A DNA stretch of 64,000 nt. Origin: JAWPMV01 sp038527215. Lineage in GTDB: Bacteria; Bacteroidota; Bacteroidia; J057. Of the stretch, positions 9,140-18,249 are shown one piece after another; position 1 is the stretch's first letter, and each line of letters opens with the position of its first letter. The translations under genes and the position numbers were made by a program. The notes below the pieces were generated by a model. The model ran no database searches. It saw only the letters and a program-made list of their open reading frames with translations, and was not told the origin of the DNA. The DNA lies in the NCBI GenBank assembly GCA_038527215.1, contig JBCBGC010000009.1, positions 1 to 64,000 on the forward strand, in the 5' to 3' direction.

Positions 9140-9399
9140 AAAGGGAGGGAAGGATATAAAAATCCCTATTTGAGCGATTTGGGCAAGATTGTGGATAAAA
9201 AAAAGCTCTTAAATAGGAAAAATCCAGAGGGCTCCTTATCTTGAGATTGCGAAATTGATAATAAAAAGGCCTACTACTACTAATTACTTAAAGCCCTCGA
9301 GATCGCCTGGCTTTAGATAACAGACAGTGTCTTTTACGTCAGGCGACAGGATTACTACTACTTTTAGCGTAAAGCCCGCAACAAGCGGGCTTTTTTTTT
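9140..9399 (+). ncRNA. Candidate structured non-coding RNA, family unknown
   Basis: The span between two terminators (9019-9056 and 9371-9399) contains no credible gene, yet ends in a strong terminator of its own. A promoter-like pair, TTG at 9108-9110 and GAATTTTG at 9131-9138, is spaced 20 bases apart and close to the Bacteroidota consensus. Inside are an interrupted 11-bp hairpin (9165-9175 with 9205-9217) and a 7-bp hairpin (9303-9309 with 9340-9346). A 25-base direct repeat (9272-9296 and 9353-9377, 20 of 25 identical) begins TACTACTACT in both copies and ends AAAGCCC. No match to 6S, SRP, tmRNA or RNase P RNA was seen. It could instead be a leader of the downstream glycosyltransferase. 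Confidence 0.45.
9371..9399 (+). terminator. Rho-independent terminator without an upstream protein gene
   Basis: A 9-bp stem, AAAGCCCGC/GCGGGCTTT (9371-9379 with 9385-9393), closes a 5-base loop, and the T run extends to 9399. The next gene starts 47 bases later, so it could also act as an attenuator. Confidence 0.88.
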
Positions 9400-9445
9400 A
9401 TCCTATCTTTAAGGCAGGAGTAATTGACCGATTCGACCTTCGCTT

Positions 9446-10561
9446 ATGCCGACTTCCCCGCATGTACTGGTGGCCGCTCTTGACTGGGGATTGGGGCATG
9501 CTACCCGCATGGTTCCGATCATTCATGTGCTGCGGGAGTTGGGGCTTCGGGTTCATCTGGCAGGCAGCGGACATAGCCTGGTTTTTCTCCGAAACCAATT
9601 CCCGGACCTTCCCTATCTGGAATTGCCCGCCTATCGGGTTCGCTACAGCAAAGGGGCTCGGCAAGGGGGAGCGATTCTCCGGCAGGTTCCGCGCTTGATA
9701 AGGGTCATTCATCAAGAAAAAAAAGTCCTGCGCCGCTATGCAGAGGACCACGACTTGGCTGCAGTCATTTCTGACAACCGTTATGGTCTTCACCTTCCAG
9801 GTCGTTTGTCAGTTTTTGTAACCCACCAATTATATCCCCTTTCCCCCTGGTCCTGGTTACAGCCCCTGGTCAACTTCCTCCATCAGCGGGCGATGCGCCC
9901 TTTTGACGAAATCTGGGTGCCGGATGTGGCCACTGCACCGGGTTTCAGTGGGAAACTTTCCCATCCAGCGCCTTCTGCGCGGATCACTTATATTGGTTTG
10001 CTTTCGCGATTTATGCTTCCTGAATACCAGCTTTCAAAGGATAGGGAGGAAAAGAATGGGGCCTATATGTTGGCCATTCTATCCGGGCCGGAACCTCAGC
10101 GAAGCATGTGGGAGGAACAAATTCTGCTTCAGGCAAAAGCAGCGGCAATTCCCACGCTTTTGGCGAGGGGAAAACCAGCGGAACTGGCTGAAGACCCAGG
10201 CCCCCTGATCCAGACCCGATCCTGGGTAGACGGGAACACCCTGGCGGAACTGATTGCGGGGGCGGATCTGCTGGTCTCCCGCCCCGGTTACAGCAGCTTA
10301 ATGGATTATACTTTTTTGCCCATTCCCCCCTTACTGCTGGTACCTACGCCCGGGCAAACGGAGCAAGAATATCTGGGCGCTCAATGGAAAGGAAAATCAG
10401 CCATATTGATGCAGGATCAGTCCCGATTTGAGCTGAAGATGGCCTGGGACAATCGACGCCATCAGGGTGAAAGAAGCAGCTTGCTAAAGCCTGAAGATCA
10501 GCTAAAAAAGCTCACCACCACCTTAACAGATTTTATTTCCAGGCTAAGAAAATATGGATAA
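9446..10561 (+). CDS. MurG-like glycosyltransferase family protein
   Basis: The 371-residue protein has the GT-B layout of UDP-sugar transferases. Near the N-terminus is a glycine-rich segment, ALDWGLGHATRMVP, and the C-terminal half holds a GT28-type motif, ELIAGADLLVSRPGYSSLMD, where nucleotide-sugar donors bind. A small helical segment in the middle may face the membrane (SPWSWLQPLVNF). Family knowledge supports transfer of a sugar to a lipid or cell-wall acceptor, but neither donor nor acceptor can be read from the sequence. It is monocistronic, following the candidate RNA and its terminator. Confidence 0.85.
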   Translation: MPTSPHVLVAALDWGLGHATRMVPIIHVLRELGLRVHLAGSGHSLVFLRNQFPDLPYLELPAYRVRYSKGARQGGAILRQVPRLIRVIHQEKKVLRRYAEDHDLAAVISDNRYGLHLPGRLSVFVTHQLYPLSPWSWLQPLVNFLHQRAMRPFDEIWVPDVATAPGFSGKLSHPAPSARITYIGLLSRFMLPEYQLSKDREEKNGAYMLAILSGPEPQRSMWEEQILLQAKAAAIPTLLARGKPAELAEDPGPLIQTRSWVDGNTLAELIAGADLLVSRPGYSSLMDYTFLPIPPLLLVPTPGQTEQEYLGAQWKGKSAILMQDQSRFELKMAWDNRRHQGERSSLLKPEDQLKKLTTTLTDFISRLRKYG

Positions 10562-10618
10562 TTCGGTAAATCCTATATGAAAGGCCTTGTGGCCTAGGGA
10601 CTAAGGATATTTTTTTTT

Positions 10619-10626
10619 TATATTTG
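10619..10626 (+). promoter_or_regulatory. Possible Bacteroidota -7 element
   Basis: TATATTTG matches the TAnnTTTG consensus exactly and lies about 90 bases upstream of the first Omp28-like gene. No TTG is found at the expected distance upstream, so this is only a partial promoter match. Confidence 0.3.
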
Positions 10627-10715
10627 AGAATTACCTAATTGATTTTTAACGAAACCACATCCCATCAACGTGAACCCAAACTGAGAGATTCCCCTCTCCG
10701 CCTAGGTTCTTAACA

Positions 10716-13436
10716 ATGGCGACTATGAGAAAATTTACGCTTACTCTCTTAATGATGGTTGGATGCGTAGCTTTGTGGGCTCAACCAGCCCCTGGCTATT
10801 TTTACCTGCCATTTCAAAACGCTGGACAAAATCCTGGAGGAATTAACACCCTGGACGAAGAACCTGCTGGTTCCGGTCTGGATCAGGGTTGGATGATCAT
10901 CCACAGTGGACCTTCATCAAATCCTGCCTGGTCTCCTATCCAAAACGTACCTTTTACCTTTTATTTTGACGGTCAGGTGGCCTCTCAATTCAAGGTTTCT
11001 ACCTCAGGGGTACTGACCTTTTCTACGAATGCTAACGAAGCACCCACCGCAGACAATACGACCCTGCCATCTAGCCTGATTCCTGACAAGTCTGTCATGG
11101 TGTGGGGACTGGATGCCAAGGCGGCTGACGATAAGATTGCGGTGCGCGTCCTGGGAAAATCTCCCAACCGCCAGATGTGGATTCAATTTGTAAACTATGG
11201 ATACGAAGAAGGGAACTCCTTCTGTAATATGTTTTGGAGCATCGTCCTGGAAGAAGGCTCCAACAACATCTATATCGTAGATCAGCGCAAAGCGTTGTTT
11301 TGTTCCAATCCAACCATGACGCTAGGGGTACAGGTAAACCAGTACTTCGCCGTTGAGGTGGATGGATCTCCTAGTATAGGAAGTCTTGCGAACGATGACG
11401 CTTCACCTTCTGACAACAGCTACTATCTGTTTGCTCCGGGAGAACAGCCTAAGATCGACCTGGAAGCCCTGACCCTGGATATTGATCCGATTGTGGACAT
11501 CAACGATGCGCCCTTTGTCATCAAAGGCCAGTTTACCAATATCGGCAGTGATTTTCTGATCAGTGCGGATCTGGTGTACACCATTGATGGTGGCAACCTG
11601 GTTGATTATCATGTGAGCAATGCGCCAAATAACCTCCTCCTGGAGCACGGAGTTCCCTGGATTCCTGCCACCCCTGGAGAGTACGACATTGAATTCTGGG
11701 CGGCCAATCCTAATGGCGAACCTGATGGAAAGCCTTCCAATAATAAAATTGTCAGAAGAATAACCGTAAAGGACGGACTGCCGCGTCGTCAGGCCCTGGT
11801 TGAGTCCTTCACGCAGTGGAACTGTGGTCCTTGTGCCTCTCAGAATCCTGCCCTGGACAATATGCTCCTGGCCAATCCTGGAAAGGCTTCGGTAATTAAA
11901 TACACCGGATGGTGGCCTGGGGCGGATAATGATGAGCGTCACCTCTTCAATCCAACAGACAATGATGACCGGATTGCTTATTACAATGTAACCGGCGTTC
12001 CCAGAACGATCTTTGCCGGTAATGTTTATACCGGTGGTCCTGCAGGGATCAGCTTGCCGATGATTGATTTTGAAAATGATCGTGCTGGGGTATTTGAAAT
12101 AGATGCCTCTCTGAGCATGGCTAATGGAATGATGCAGGTAAATGTGGTGGCTACCCAGCAAGCAGATGTAAATAGGAGTGATCTCGTACTTCGGGTAGCT
12201 GTCGTTCAGGATGAGCGCCACTACGCCACTGCTCCTGGCTCCAATGGAGAAACGGAGTTTTTGGATATCATGCGCTACATGGTACCTAATGAAGATGGTA
12301 CGCCTATTTCCGTGCCTATAGGTACACCGGTCACCGTTACCGGTTCCTATCCGGTTGATCCTCGCTTTGATGAAAGTTTCATGCGGGTGGTGGCCTTTGT
12401 TCAGGGAGATATTGATCAGGAAATTTTCATGTCTACCCGTTCGGAAGGCGTTTATTTCTGCCCTGGTGGTGGAAAGGTCGTTCCTCAGGTAACCGCTACG
12501 GATGCTTCCTGTGGTTCCAGTAATGGTTCTATCGCCGTCATCTCTACCGGTGGTTCCAATAGCTTCACTTACTCCTGGGCCCATGATGGTTCTACCGGAA
12601 ATACCGTTTCTAACCTCGCCCCTGGTACCTATACCGTGAACGTGGACGACGGTGCTAGCTGCCAGTTTACCGTAAGTGGCATTGTAGAACAAAAGGATCC
12701 TCCGAAAGTAATCGCAGTACCTGAAACGCCTACCTGTAAAGGAGACAATGACGGTTCTGTGAACGTGTATGTAGCTGGGGGAGTATCTCCTTATACCTAC
12801 TCCTGGAGCAGCGGTGAAACCACCAAAGATCTGAGCAATGTAACGCCTGGAACATATTTCCTCACTGTAACCGATGCGGGTGGATGTACGGCTCCTATGA
12901 CTACAGTTACCGTCATAGATGCTACCCAGGGTGGCATTACTGGTTCTTCCTCTACGCCGGATAACGGAACCAACAATGGTACAGGTACGGTTACCGCTGC
13001 GGGTGGTACCCATCCTTACACCTTTGACTGGTCAGGACAGCCTAATCAGAAATTCAGCACTGCTACTGGCCTTTCTGCGGGTAGCTACACGGTAACGGTT
13101 ACCGATTACAACGGATGTGATCTGGGTACTACCACGGTAACCGTTGACAACAATACCGGTCTGGAAGAGGATCTTAACCAGGCAGGCATCGAAAACTTTG
13201 AAATTTATCCAAACCCCTCTAACGGTATTCTCCACCTTAACCTTGATTTGGTAAGGCCTGAGGCGCTGGGGATCTCCCTGTTCGATGCGAATGGAAAGCT
13301 GGTCTTTTCTCAGGATTTAAGCCAGAGGATGCAGGTGAAAGAAACCCTTTCTCTGGAAGCCTTGCCAGCTGGCATGTATATGCTGAGCCTACGGACCTCT
13401 ACTGGTTCTGCGCATACCAAAGTGGTGCTGAAATAA
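10716..13436 (+). CDS. Secreted Omp28-like thiol-fold protein with SprB repeats and T9SS type A tail
   Basis: The 906-residue protein begins with a signal peptide ending near residue 23 (VALWAQ). A beta-rich N-terminal module follows at about 28-240, then a spacer domain (about 245-350). Next is an Omp28-related, thioredoxin-like domain (about 355-580) with CGPC at 370-373. Three SprB-type repeats follow (about 590-820), each beginning near a Cys and containing an SxGTYT or SYTVTV strand. The last ~80 residues (IYPNPSNGILHL onward) are a T9SS type A sorting domain, so the protein should cross the outer membrane and be surface-attached or released. Redox activity of CGPC is inferred, not shown. 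The start could also be the ATG at 10725. A paralogue follows directly. Confidence 0.88.
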   Translation: MATMRKFTLTLLMMVGCVALWAQPAPGYFYLPFQNAGQNPGGINTLDEEPAGSGLDQGWMIIHSGPSSNPAWSPIQNVPFTFYFDGQVASQFKVSTSGVLTFSTNANEAPTADNTTLPSSLIPDKSVMVWGLDAKAADDKIAVRVLGKSPNRQMWIQFVNYGYEEGNSFCNMFWSIVLEEGSNNIYIVDQRKALFCSNPTMTLGVQVNQYFAVEVDGSPSIGSLANDDASPSDNSYYLFAPGEQPKIDLEALTLDIDPIVDINDAPFVIKGQFTNIGSDFLISADLVYTIDGGNLVDYHVSNAPNNLLLEHGVPWIPATPGEYDIEFWAANPNGEPDGKPSNNKIVRRITVKDGLPRRQALVESFTQWNCGPCASQNPALDNMLLANPGKASVIKYTGWWPGADNDERHLFNPTDNDDRIAYYNVTGVPRTIFAGNVYTGGPAGISLPMIDFENDRAGVFEIDASLSMANGMMQVNVVATQQADVNRSDLVLRVAVVQDERHYATAPGSNGETEFLDIMRYMVPNEDGTPISVPIGTPVTVTGSYPVDPRFDESFMRVVAFVQGDIDQEIFMSTRSEGVYFCPGGGKVVPQVTATDASCGSSNGSIAVISTGGSNSFTYSWAHDGSTGNTVSNLAPGTYTVNVDDGASCQFTVSGIVEQKDPPKVIAVPETPTCKGDNDGSVNVYVAGGVSPYTYSWSSGETTKDLSNVTPGTYFLTVTDAGGCTAPMTTVTVIDATQGGITGSSSTPDNGTNNGTGTVTAAGGTHPYTFDWSGQPNQKFSTATGLSAGSYTVTVTDYNGCDLGTTTVTVDNNTGLEEDLNQAGIENFEIYPNPSNGILHLNLDLVRPEALGISLFDANGKLVFSQDLSQRMQVKETLSLEALPAGMYMLSLRTSTGSAHTKVVLK

Positions 13437-13454
13437 GCCCAACAGTTATTTCCC

Positions 13455-13500
13455 AAGGACCCCCATACCTGCCTTAATCGGCTGTATGGGGGTCCTTTTT
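13455..13500 (+). terminator. Rho-independent terminator after the first Omp28-like gene
   Basis: A stem of about 14 bp pairs 13455-13468 with 13484-13497 (core GGACCCCCATAC). The loop is 15 bases and a short T run ends at 13500. Confidence 0.88.
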
Positions 13501-13612
13501 GATCCTTGGCGCATGATTTATTAAATTACCCTTTCATTAATCCACATACACACTCGCTACCCCCTTTTTACCATAACTTCTTTCGCCACTTCTCTTGACC
13601 AATCCCTTTCGC

Positions 13613-15673
13613 ATGAAAAAGCTTTTCCCTCTCCTGTGTCTCCTCCTGGTTTGCAGTTATGCCTGGAGTCAGCCTCGCTTTGATCTCCGGGCCTTAAGTC
13701 TTGATATCGGCACCATGGTCGATATTGAAAAAGCTCCCTTCGTATTAAAAGGATCTTTTCAGAGCTTTGGCACACAAGAGCTCGTCTCAGTTGATCTTTA
13801 TTATGCTATCAATGATGGAACCCCGGTGAAGTACACTTTGCGGGAGGTACCCAATAGCCTGGTGATGAATCATGGTGTGCCCTGGATTCCAGAAGAAGCA
13901 GGGACTTACAAAATTGACTTCTGGTTGGAAAATCCCAATGGTGAAGACGATAGCAATCCTGGAGACAACCAACTCACCCAAACGGTCATCGTTGCAGATC
14001 AGGTTCAGCCGAAACTTGCCTTGATTGAGGCCTTTACGCAGTGGAATTGTGGGCCCTGCGCGGCATTCAATCCTGCCCTGGATAACCTGATTTTTGCCCA
14101 CCCGGAGAAAACCGCTGCAATCAAATATACTGGCTGGTGGCCCGGTTCAAATAATGACGAAAGATATCTATTCAACCCCAACGATAATGGGGATCGCATT
14201 TCCTACTACACAGTCAACGGGGTGCCCACTACAGTGTTGGCTGGAAATGAGTTTCGCGGCTCTCCCGCCAGCGTAACCCTGCCTCAAATCCAGAATGAAT
14301 ACAATGACCAGAATCGTTTCTTCCTGGACCAGGACCTTTCTGTAGATGAGTTTGGGGAACTGGTGGTAGCGGTAAAAGCAACTCAGTTGGCAACCGAAAA
14401 ATCCAGCGCAAACCTGGTGCTTCGGGTAGCCGTCGTACAGGATGAGCGGATCTTTGCTTCCGCTCCCGGGACCAATGGGGAGAGAGAGTTTTTTGATATC
14501 ATGCGGTATATGCTGCCTAGTCAGGCAGGTACTGCTTTGACCAATCAGGCCGGGGAAGCTACCACCGTAAATGGAAAATATGCCATTGTTCCCAGGTTTG
14601 AGGGGAGCTTTTTGCACTTGGTAAGTTTTGTACAAAATGACCAGGACCAGTCTATTTTAGCCGCGAGTAAATCTCCGGGTATTTACATCTGCCCCAGTGG
14701 TGACCCTATTACCCATACCCTGGCAGTATCGGATGCTTCTTGTGGTAAAGAGGACGGCACTATCCAACTATCCGTAGATGGAGGCCTGCATCCCTTTAGT
14801 TTCTCCTGGCAGCATGACGGCAGTGTGGCTCCGAATCTGACCGATCTGGCGGCCGGGACCTATGAAGTGCAAGTGAGTGATACCGTTGGCTGTAGCTTTG
14901 ATCTTAAGGTGGTCATTGGAGAAAAGCCTGGACCAAGAGCCATTATCGTAGGCGAAAACACCAGTTGTAAAGGAACCCAGGATGGCTCGGCCACGCTGTA
15001 TGTAGCAGGCGGGAAAAAACCGTATGCCTATCAGTGGCTTCATGGAGAGACTACAGCTACCGCAAACGGTCTTGCCCCTGCTTCCTATTCCGTAACCGTA
15101 GAAGATGCCAACGGCTGCAAAACTGCCTTATATAGTACCCAGGTCAAAGAACCTTCTGTCGCAGAAGTAAAGAGTGTGGTTTCCAGCCCGGATGATGGTA
15201 GTGGTAATGGGTCCGTAACGATTGAAGTATCGGGAGGAACCCCCCCTTATAACTTTGATTGGAAAAGTCTGCCCAACCAAAGGGGTGCCACCGCAGAAAA
15301 CCTGAGTCCAGGAACCTATGAGGTGAGCATTACCGACGCCAACGATTGTCCGGTTAGTGATGTAAGCGTAACCATCATAGAGAATGCTGATCTGGTAGAG
15401 AAACTGGCCGAAGCGGGTATCAATCAAATGTCTGTTTTCCCGAACCCCTCTATGGATGGGAATTTTCAGCTTGATCTGATTCTGGCAGAGAGTGGTGTCC
15501 TGAATGTAAAGGTGTACGATCCTCAGGGCCGAGTCTGCTGGGCATCAGATGAGGAAGGAGAAGTGCTGAGCTATAGCGAGCTGATTGATCTTACGGGGCG
15601 GGCCGCGGGTATCTATGCGCTGGAAATCAAGACCGCGCAAGGAAAACTCAGTCGCAAAATCATGGTCCAGTAA
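13613..15673 (+). CDS. Second Omp28-like secreted protein, paralogue of the upstream gene
   Basis: The 686-residue product repeats the upstream gene's layout but lacks its first ~220 residues. It has a signal peptide ending at SYAWSQ (residue 20), the spacer domain, an Omp28-like domain with CGPC at 146-149, two to three SprB-type repeats (about 360-600), and a T9SS type A tail starting near VFPNPSMDG. Shared stretches such as AFTQWNCGPCA and KYTGWWPG make tandem duplication clear. The ATG at 13613 gives a clean signal peptide, whereas an in-frame TTG at 13595 does not. Each copy has its own terminator, so they are probably transcribed separately. Confidence 0.88.
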   Translation: MKKLFPLLCLLLVCSYAWSQPRFDLRALSLDIGTMVDIEKAPFVLKGSFQSFGTQELVSVDLYYAINDGTPVKYTLREVPNSLVMNHGVPWIPEEAGTYKIDFWLENPNGEDDSNPGDNQLTQTVIVADQVQPKLALIEAFTQWNCGPCAAFNPALDNLIFAHPEKTAAIKYTGWWPGSNNDERYLFNPNDNGDRISYYTVNGVPTTVLAGNEFRGSPASVTLPQIQNEYNDQNRFFLDQDLSVDEFGELVVAVKATQLATEKSSANLVLRVAVVQDERIFASAPGTNGEREFFDIMRYMLPSQAGTALTNQAGEATTVNGKYAIVPRFEGSFLHLVSFVQNDQDQSILAASKSPGIYICPSGDPITHTLAVSDASCGKEDGTIQLSVDGGLHPFSFSWQHDGSVAPNLTDLAAGTYEVQVSDTVGCSFDLKVVIGEKPGPRAIIVGENTSCKGTQDGSATLYVAGGKKPYAYQWLHGETTATANGLAPASYSVTVEDANGCKTALYSTQVKEPSVAEVKSVVSSPDDGSGNGSVTIEVSGGTPPYNFDWKSLPNQRGATAENLSPGTYEVSITDANDCPVSDVSVTIIENADLVEKLAEAGINQMSVFPNPSMDGNFQLDLILAESGVLNVKVYDPQGRVCWASDEEGEVLSYSELIDLTGRAAGIYALEIKTAQGKLSRKIMVQ

Positions 15674-15695
15674 GGCTGACTTTTAGAGATAAAAC

Positions 15696-15728
15696 AAAGC
15701 AGGAGTCCGTATAGGGCTCCTGCTTTTT
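15696..15728 (+). terminator. Rho-independent terminator, possibly bidirectional
   Basis: A 10-bp stem, AAAGCAGGAG/CTCCTGCTTT, pairs 15696-15705 with 15717-15726, and the T run continues to 15728. An A-rich left flank (AAAACAAA) and the convergent htrA gene ending at 15755 suggest it may also serve the minus strand. Confidence 0.85.
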
Positions 15729-15754
15729 ATGTGAAATCTAATCTAACTTTCGTT

Positions 15755-17287
15755 TTATTCCGGACTTCCTTCTTCCTTGGCACCGGGGCCTTCCAACTCG
15801 AGGCTATAGGTAAATAGCCGGTTATAGCGAGGGTAGAAGCCTGTCAGTTGTAGGGTGCCTTGATAGCCTTCTAATTCCTTGGTCAGGCTATCCACATCAC
15901 TCACAGATTGTCCGTTTAATTTCAGGATGATGAAATTCTCCTTGATTTCTGTTTCCTGTCTGAGCTTACCAGCGTAGAGTTTACTGACGAGGATGCCCCG
16001 TTCCACCCCAAGTCGATTCATCTCGGTCTGGGTCAGAGCTCGAATCTCCACACCCAGGAAATTCAGGGTTTCGTTTCGTGCTGGGGCCAGGATTTCCGTG
16101 GTCCCATCCTCATTGGTCAGGGTAACCTTAAAGGTCTTATAAACTTTTTCCCGGTATACTTTTACATCGATAATATCACCGGGACGGTTGCGTCCCACCA
16201 ATTCTAACAACTTGGCATCGTTGCGAATTTTGATCCCGTCAATGCTAACCACGATGTCTCCTGCCTTAACGCCTGCTTTGTAGGCGCCCCCAAATTCAGC
16301 GACTCCTTCGATTAATACTCCTTCGGTTAAGGGGATGCCCATCTTCCGGGCCATGCTACCGGTCAACGGACGGGCGGAACGGATACCGAGGAAAGCGCGT
16401 TGGACAGAGCCATATTGCTTGAGGTCGGTTACGACTTTTTTGACGATGTTGGCTGGGACGGCAAAAGCATATCCTGCATAGGTTCCGGTGGGAGACGCGA
16501 TCGCCGTATTGACGCCCAGTAGCCTGCCTTCCAGGTTGACCAGGGCTCCTCCGCTGTTTCCAGGATTGACGGCAGCGTCGGTTTGAATGAAAGATTCAAT
16601 GGCCATCTGATCCTTGATGATCTCCAGGTCCCGCCCGATGGCACTCACGATTCCCGCCGTGGCGGTAGAGGCCAGGCTAAAGGGATTGCCTACTGCGAGG
16701 ACCCATTCTCCCACTTGCGCCTGGTCAGAATCGGCCAGTTCCAGCGTAGGAAGGTCCTGCTCCTGTATTTTGATCAAGCCTAAATCGGTGGAAGGATCGG
16801 TGCCAATCACTGTAGCCTGATAGGAACGATTATCAGCCATGATGACCGTCAATTCATCCGCATCCTTGATAACGTGATTGTTGGTGACGATGTAGCCATC
16901 TGAACTGATGATAACGCCTGAGCCACTGGAAGTATGCTGGGAGGAATTGTTCTTCCGGGGAGCCATGCCAAAGAATTCATAAAAAGGGTCATAGCTGTTG
17001 CGGGAATAGCTTTGATAGGACTTAATGTGAACCACGGCTGGCATGGCTTTACTGGCTGCTCCTAAAAAATCTACCGGAGCTTCCGAGGCAGCCAGACCTG
17101 GCATACTGCGATGGGTAACCTGTACCGCGAAATCATCGGCTTCCGGGATCCCTTCGGTCGGTAAGGGGAGCGCCTCGGCCTGTTGGCGGCCCAGGCTAAC
17201 ATGATACAATCCTATGGCAGTCCCACTTACTACAAGAGAAACCAGGATGGTGGTAAGGATTTGTTTCATAGTATTGATCTTAGGCAT
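15755..17287 (-). CDS. Do/HtrA family periplasmic serine protease
   Basis: A periplasmic quality-control protease and chaperone of the DegP/DegQ family. After an N-terminal hydrophobic segment (about 8-28) comes the trypsin-like domain, with His138 (TNNHVI), Asp168 (STDLGLIKI) and Ser245 (NPGNSGGA). Two PDZ domains follow at about 300-390 and 405-495. The length of 510 is usual for Bacteroidota members. An internal ATG 18 bases downstream (17269) would give MKQILTT, a more typical signal start. The upstream 318 bases are shared with the divergent yceI-like gene, but no clear promoter pair was found. Confidence 0.95.
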   Translation of the reverse strand: MPKINTMKQILTTILVSLVVSGTAIGLYHVSLGRQQAEALPLPTEGIPEADDFAVQVTHRSMPGLAASEAPVDFLGAASKAMPAVVHIKSYQSYSRNSYDPFYEFFGMAPRKNNSSQHTSSGSGVIISSDGYIVTNNHVIKDADELTVIMADNRSYQATVIGTDPSTDLGLIKIQEQDLPTLELADSDQAQVGEWVLAVGNPFSLASTATAGIVSAIGRDLEIIKDQMAIESFIQTDAAVNPGNSGGALVNLEGRLLGVNTAIASPTGTYAGYAFAVPANIVKKVVTDLKQYGSVQRAFLGIRSARPLTGSMARKMGIPLTEGVLIEGVAEFGGAYKAGVKAGDIVVSIDGIKIRNDAKLLELVGRNRPGDIIDVKVYREKVYKTFKVTLTNEDGTTEILAPARNETLNFLGVEIRALTQTEMNRLGVERGILVSKLYAGKLRQETEIKENFIILKLNGQSVSDVDSLTKELEGYQGTLQLTGFYPRYNRLFTYSLELEGPGAKEEGSPE

Positions 17288-17605
17288 GGGTAAATATGTA
17301 CCACTGCTATACAGTCAAACGGTCAGCTAGCCCCCTGGTTTCTTCTCAACCACGGCGTTAAAAAAACTTTAACATTTGCTGGAAAGACCGTATGGCAAAG
17401 GCCATTTTCCTTCATTGATGCAAATCTCGGACTATTTTTTTCTCTGAAGCGGAAACAGCCTGGTCTAAGCTGCGATTTTTTGTGCCTGAAGCAGCGGGCT
17501 TTTTCTAACTATCCATCCCTGAATCCGTTTATATATCTGATGACTGGGTGTGGTGAAAAAGGAAAAGCAAAGCCCAGGCTTGAAAGAATATTATCCGTAA
17601 TAAAA
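17288..17605. other. Divergent intergenic region between htrA and the YceI gene
   Basis: This 318-base stretch must hold both promoters. I see no repeat, hairpin terminator or convincing TTG/TAnnTTTG pair on either strand. An in-frame extension of the YceI gene back to 17480 exists but would bury the signal peptide. Confidence 0.4.
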
Positions 17606-18139
17606 ATGAAATCAATCATCACCCTTCTGATCATGGGATTGGGGATGGGCAGTGTCCTGCTCGCTCAGGCTCCATCCTGGAATATACAGGCAGACCAAAC
17701 CAAGGTAGACTTTGTCATCAAAAATGCTGGCCTTAATGTGGATGGAAATTTTTCGGAGGTAAAAGCCGAGATTCGATTTGCGCCAGACCAATTGAGCACG
17801 AGCAAAATTTCTGCTTTTATCCAGGTGAAATCTGTCAGTACGGGGATCGGTATGCGCGATAAAAGTTTGAAGGATACCGACTACTTTGACGCAGAAAAAT
17901 TTCCTCAGATGACCTTTGTCTCTACCAGCATCCGGAAAGCAAAATCCGGATATATTGCCAGCGGTAAACTGACCATCAAAGGCGTTTCCAAAAATGTGGA
18001 GATTCCATTTCAGTTTGATAATGAGGTGTTTAGTGGAAAGTTAACCCTGGATAGACTGGATTATGGCGTTGGAAGTTCCAGTTGGATCATGGGAGATGAG
18101 GTGAAGATTAGCCTGCGAGTTCCGGTGCGCCCTTTATAG
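17606..18139 (+). CDS. YceI family periplasmic protein
   Basis: YceI proteins are small lipocalin-like beta-barrels that bind isoprenoid or other amphipathic ligands in the periplasm. This 177-residue copy has a signal peptide ending at VLLAQ (about residue 21), then the family pattern WNIQADQTKVDFVIKN, GNFSEVKAEI and MRDKSLKDTDYFD. It ends with a typical VEIPFQF...VKISLRVPV strand pair. The start at 17606 is chosen because it places the signal peptide at the N-terminus. Ligand unknown; it appears monocistronic. Confidence 0.92.
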   Translation: MKSIITLLIMGLGMGSVLLAQAPSWNIQADQTKVDFVIKNAGLNVDGNFSEVKAEIRFAPDQLSTSKISAFIQVKSVSTGIGMRDKSLKDTDYFDAEKFPQMTFVSTSIRKAKSGYIASGKLTIKGVSKNVEIPFQFDNEVFSGKLTLDRLDYGVGSSSWIMGDEVKISLRVPVRPL

Positions 18140-18159
18140 GGAAACCTGATAAAATACCG

Positions 18160-18185
18160 GGAAAAAGACGAATTCGTATTTTTCC
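18160..18185. other. AT-rich palindrome downstream of the YceI gene
   Basis: Arms 18160-18170 and 18175-18185 pair with a single mismatch around an AATT loop; the core is ACGAATTCGT. It could be a weak terminator or a protein-binding palindrome, though it lacks a GC-rich stem. Confidence 0.4.
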
Positions 18186-18225
18186 GTATGTAGGGGTTGG
18201 ACTAGTTAATTGTCCTTCCCCTCTT

Positions 18226-18233
18226 TATATTTG
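18226..18233 (+). promoter_or_regulatory. Possible -7 element upstream of the MFS gene
   Basis: TATATTTG matches TAnnTTTG and ends 16 bases before the GTG start. TTG triplets upstream lie at 13 and 26 bases, not at the usual 19-21, so the match is partial. Confidence 0.3.
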
Positions 18234-18249
18234 GGGCTATTTAACACAT

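Noticed and set aside
9255..9320. Threonine or leucine leader peptide in the candidate RNA (ACT or CTA runs)
   Set aside because: There is no ATG start in any frame, the leucine frame has a stop just upstream, and the downstream gene is a glycosyltransferase rather than an amino-acid pathway gene.
11403..13013. Long minus-strand open frame (536 codons) antisense to the first Omp28-like gene
   Set aside because: It lies wholly inside a gene with a clear domain structure. Its translation is rich in Arg, Ile, Gly and Thr without family similarity, as expected of an antisense frame of biased codons.
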